Position numbers and translations under genes: made by a program. The notes beneath the pieces were generated by a model. The model searched no databases. It was not told the DNA's origin and was given only the letters and a program-made list of their open reading frames with translations. A stretch of 23,912 nucleotides of DNA from an uncultured Acetatifactor sp. (lineage in GTDB: Bacteria > Bacillota > Clostridia > Lachnospirales > Lachnospiraceae), in NCBI GenBank assembly GCA_910586515.1, contig CAJUGL010000054.1:1-23912 (forward strand). Reading direction: 5' to 3'. Positions 22,433-23,912 of the stretch are shown in pieces. Position 1 is the stretch's first letter. Every line of letters begins with the position of its first letter.

Positions 22433-23173
22433 TTACCTTCCTCCGCTTCTCTCGGCCTGAAAATGGCTTTTCTGCTCCAACGCTTCTATTTTCCCCGGCA
22501 ATTGTAAGTAATTGGTAAAAACAATCTCCGGCTTTTCCTCCGGTTCCTGCTGATAATAATGGTATTTGCCCCGCTTCAGCCAGGCCGTATGCATTCCTGG
22601 CAGGTTCCCGCCCCTGATGTCCGCTCCGGGATTATCTCCCACTACCAGTATATTTTCTACCGGTTCGCCGATAATTTCTGTGATATACCTGAAGCATTTC
22701 TCACTTGGTTTTGTGGACCCGATTTCCTGCGCCGACACGGTTTTCAGAAACACATGCTCCAGTCCCAGACATTGGAGCTTCCGTTCCTGTATTGCCCGCA
22801 GCTCATCTGTCAGCAAATACAATCCGTACTTTTCCTGCAGCCCGGGCAGCACGTAGAGAAAATCCGCAAAAGGCTTCATATTGTCATACACTGCCTGCCA
22901 ATAGCATTCCGCCAATTCCGCCCCCGTGACATGGGTGACTCCCAGTTCCTCCAGGACCGCATCATACCATTTAGCTCTGTCGTTTGCCTCCGGCCGGCCC
23001 CTGCAGGCGCTTGTCACCCGGGATTTCACCTTTCGGAAAATGTCGTAAACCGCCTCCGGGGAGCTGTCGCAGCATCCGGCCAGGTACACTGCCGTTTCCA
23101 GTTCCGCCGTCATTTTTACATCTGTCTCATTGTACAAAGTACCGTCCATATCAAAAATAATTGCGCTTATCAT
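22433..23173 (-). CDS. HAD-family hydrolase
   Basis: A 246-residue haloacid dehalogenase-type phosphatase. Motif I is FDMDGTLY (7-14) with the nucleophile and acid Asp, motif II is LLTDE, the motif III Lys is in GSTKPSEKCF, and motif IV is VVGDNPGADIRGG. The cap is the helical insert after motif I, as in class I HAD enzymes such as phosphoglycolate phosphatase-like proteins. The substrate cannot be told. The ATG at 23173 is preceded by GGAGGG at a somewhat long distance. It leads a leftward group with the DUF3788 fragment and the GNAT fusion. Confidence 0.9.
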   Translation of the reverse strand: MISAIIFDMDGTLYNETDVKMTAELETAVYLAGCCDSSPEAVYDIFRKVKSRVTSACRGRPEANDRAKWYDAVLEELGVTHVTGAELAECYWQAVYDNMKPFADFLYVLPGLQEKYGLYLLTDELRAIQERKLQCLGLEHVFLKTVSAQEIGSTKPSEKCFRYITEIIGEPVENILVVGDNPGADIRGGNLPGMHTAWLKRGKYHYYQQEPEEKPEIVFTNYLQLPGKIEALEQKSHFQAERSGGR

Positions 23174-23248
23174 CTGTGGTTTCCAACCCTCCTATATCTC
23201 CACTGCAGGCAGCCCGGTGCTGCCCACAGGCATCTCCACGGACAATTT

Positions 23249-23608
23249 TTACTCATCATCCTCTAATTTCAAGCCCTTTATCGATTCAGGTAACAGTTTT
23301 TCCTTGGATAACATATATCGTCCATAATATCCACTGTCAATCTGGCGGGATAGTTCTCGTGCCGAATAATTTTCTTTTATACAAAGCGTTATATAAAAAT
23401 GACGCTCTTCGGGTGTTTTCGCTTTTGAAATGATAGCCAGATGGTTTGACCAGCTTATTTGTGACAACAGTGTTGTCACAAATTCATCATCTGCATAAGT
23501 TTCATAAAATTGTTTCACACGGTAAAGACCACAACGATTAAACCCTTTTCTCCCTGGAAATGTATCTTGTATATATCTGGAAAGTTCATCAATGTCTACC
23601 AATGTCAT
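23249..23608 (-). pseudogene. DUF1016 (YhcG-like) N-terminal domain, nuclease half missing
   Basis: The 119-residue frame carries the DUF1016 N-terminal signature: FPGRKGFNRCGLYRVKQFYETY, LLSQISWSNHLAIISKAKTPEERHFYITL and YSARELSRQIDSGYYGRYML. Full-length proteins reach about 340 residues and end in a PD-(D/E)xK nuclease domain. Here the frame stops shortly after the N-terminal domain (LKLEDDE), and the HAD gene follows. The start has an AAAGG-type site and an in-frame stop just before it, so the N-terminus is complete. The likely reading is a truncated gene; a stand-alone domain is less likely. Confidence 0.7.
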
Positions 23609-23679
23609 TTACTTAAACCTTTCCTCCGTTAAGTTAAGTCTTTGCTCTCTCTAAATTTCTTTAAATTTCAAATCCTCCC

Positions 23680-23708
23680 TTGATATTTATGCGCATTATG
23701 CGTATAAT
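23680..23708 (+). promoter_or_regulatory. Promoter of hicA with direct repeats
   Basis: TTGATA (23680-23685), a 17-base spacer and a perfect TATAAT (23703-23708) make a strong promoter. The spacer holds two near-identical 9-base direct repeats, TATGCGCAT and TATGCGTAT, which would suit binding by the partner HicB antitoxin. Confidence 0.75.
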
Positions 23709-23730
23709 GTAATTGTAAGGAGATTACAGC

Positions 23731-23910
23731 ATGAGATTCCGGGAAATAGAAAAAATATTATTAGCGGATGGATGGCAATTCAAGAAAGCAAAAGGTTCCC
23801 ACTATGCTTACATCCATCCAATAAAACCTGGCAAGGTTTCCATTCCAAATCATTCCAGAGACCTTGACCCCCGTACAATTAAATCTATTTTAAAGCAGGC
23901 CGGGCTCTAA
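23731..23910 (+). CDS. hicA: HicA-type mRNA interferase toxin
   Basis: A 59-residue protein with the HicA fold signature: MRFREIEKILLADGWQF, then KKAKGSHYAYIHP with the catalytic His in GSH, then KVSIPNHSRDLDPRTIKSILKQAGL. HicA cuts mRNA and is held in check by HicB. The ATG at 23731 has AAGGAG eight bases upstream, and a strong promoter precedes it. The stop (TAA at 23908-23910) is two bases from the window end, so the partner hicB, normally the next gene, would lie outside. Confidence 0.92.
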   Translation: MRFREIEKILLADGWQFKKAKGSHYAYIHPIKPGKVSIPNHSRDLDPRTIKSILKQAGL

Positions 23911-23912
23911 AG

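Overview
The window looks like chromosomal accessory DNA of an anaerobic Bacillota, most likely a gut Lachnospiraceae (Clostridia). I infer this from strong AGGAGG-type ribosome binding sites, roughly 50% GC coding DNA with AT-rich intergenic stretches, and gene types common there: a DUF6017-type helix-turn-helix protein, SinR-like and long XRE regulators, AAA_14/DUF4143 ATPases, a DUF6512-like membrane protein, DUF3795, and a TldD/TldE pair. No rRNA, tRNA, CRISPR array or intact transposase was seen.

Layout. (1) 1-603: a shortened leftward helix-turn-helix gene typical of integrative elements. (2) 975-1890: a rightward MNT nucleotidyltransferase/HEPN pair with its own promoter and terminator. 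(3) 2070-9861: a leftward run, in transcription order clpP-like protease, TraG/VirD4-like ATPase without membrane segments, three proteins I cannot place, and a 5'-truncated FtsH/M41 protease. (4) 10112-10747: an XRE regulator convergent with a small helical protein. (5) 11205-12218: a GH25 lysozyme. (6) 12238-13718: a Panacea (DUF4065)/MazF-like toxin-antitoxin cassette with its own promoter and terminator, bracketed by a 79-bp direct repeat and carrying an XRE relic. (7) 13866-16387: a long XRE regulator convergent with an AAA_14/DUF4143 ATPase. (8) 16702-19391: a tldD-tldE operon with a structured leader, the most core-genome-like part. (9) 19612-23910: small accessory genes, including fragments of GNAT, DUF3788 and DUF1016 genes, a GNAT/ParB-like/GNAT fusion, a HAD hydrolase and, at the right edge, a hicA toxin gene.

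The most notable system is region 3. It combines a ClpP-type serine protease, a soluble DNA-pump-type ATPase and three large unknown proteins, with an M41 protease remnant at the far end. Three leftward promoters, before the clpP operon, before the small helical gene and before the left-end helix-turn-helix gene, share a palindrome of the type TTCGTAA-N3-TTACGAA placed 18-19 nt from the -10 box, where a -35 box would lie. They therefore look like one regulon reaching about 10 kb, and the XRE protein at 10112 is the natural candidate regulator. What the system does cannot be decided from sequence alone; a defence, conjugation-related or protein-quality role are all open.

All calls come from reading the sequence; no database search was run.
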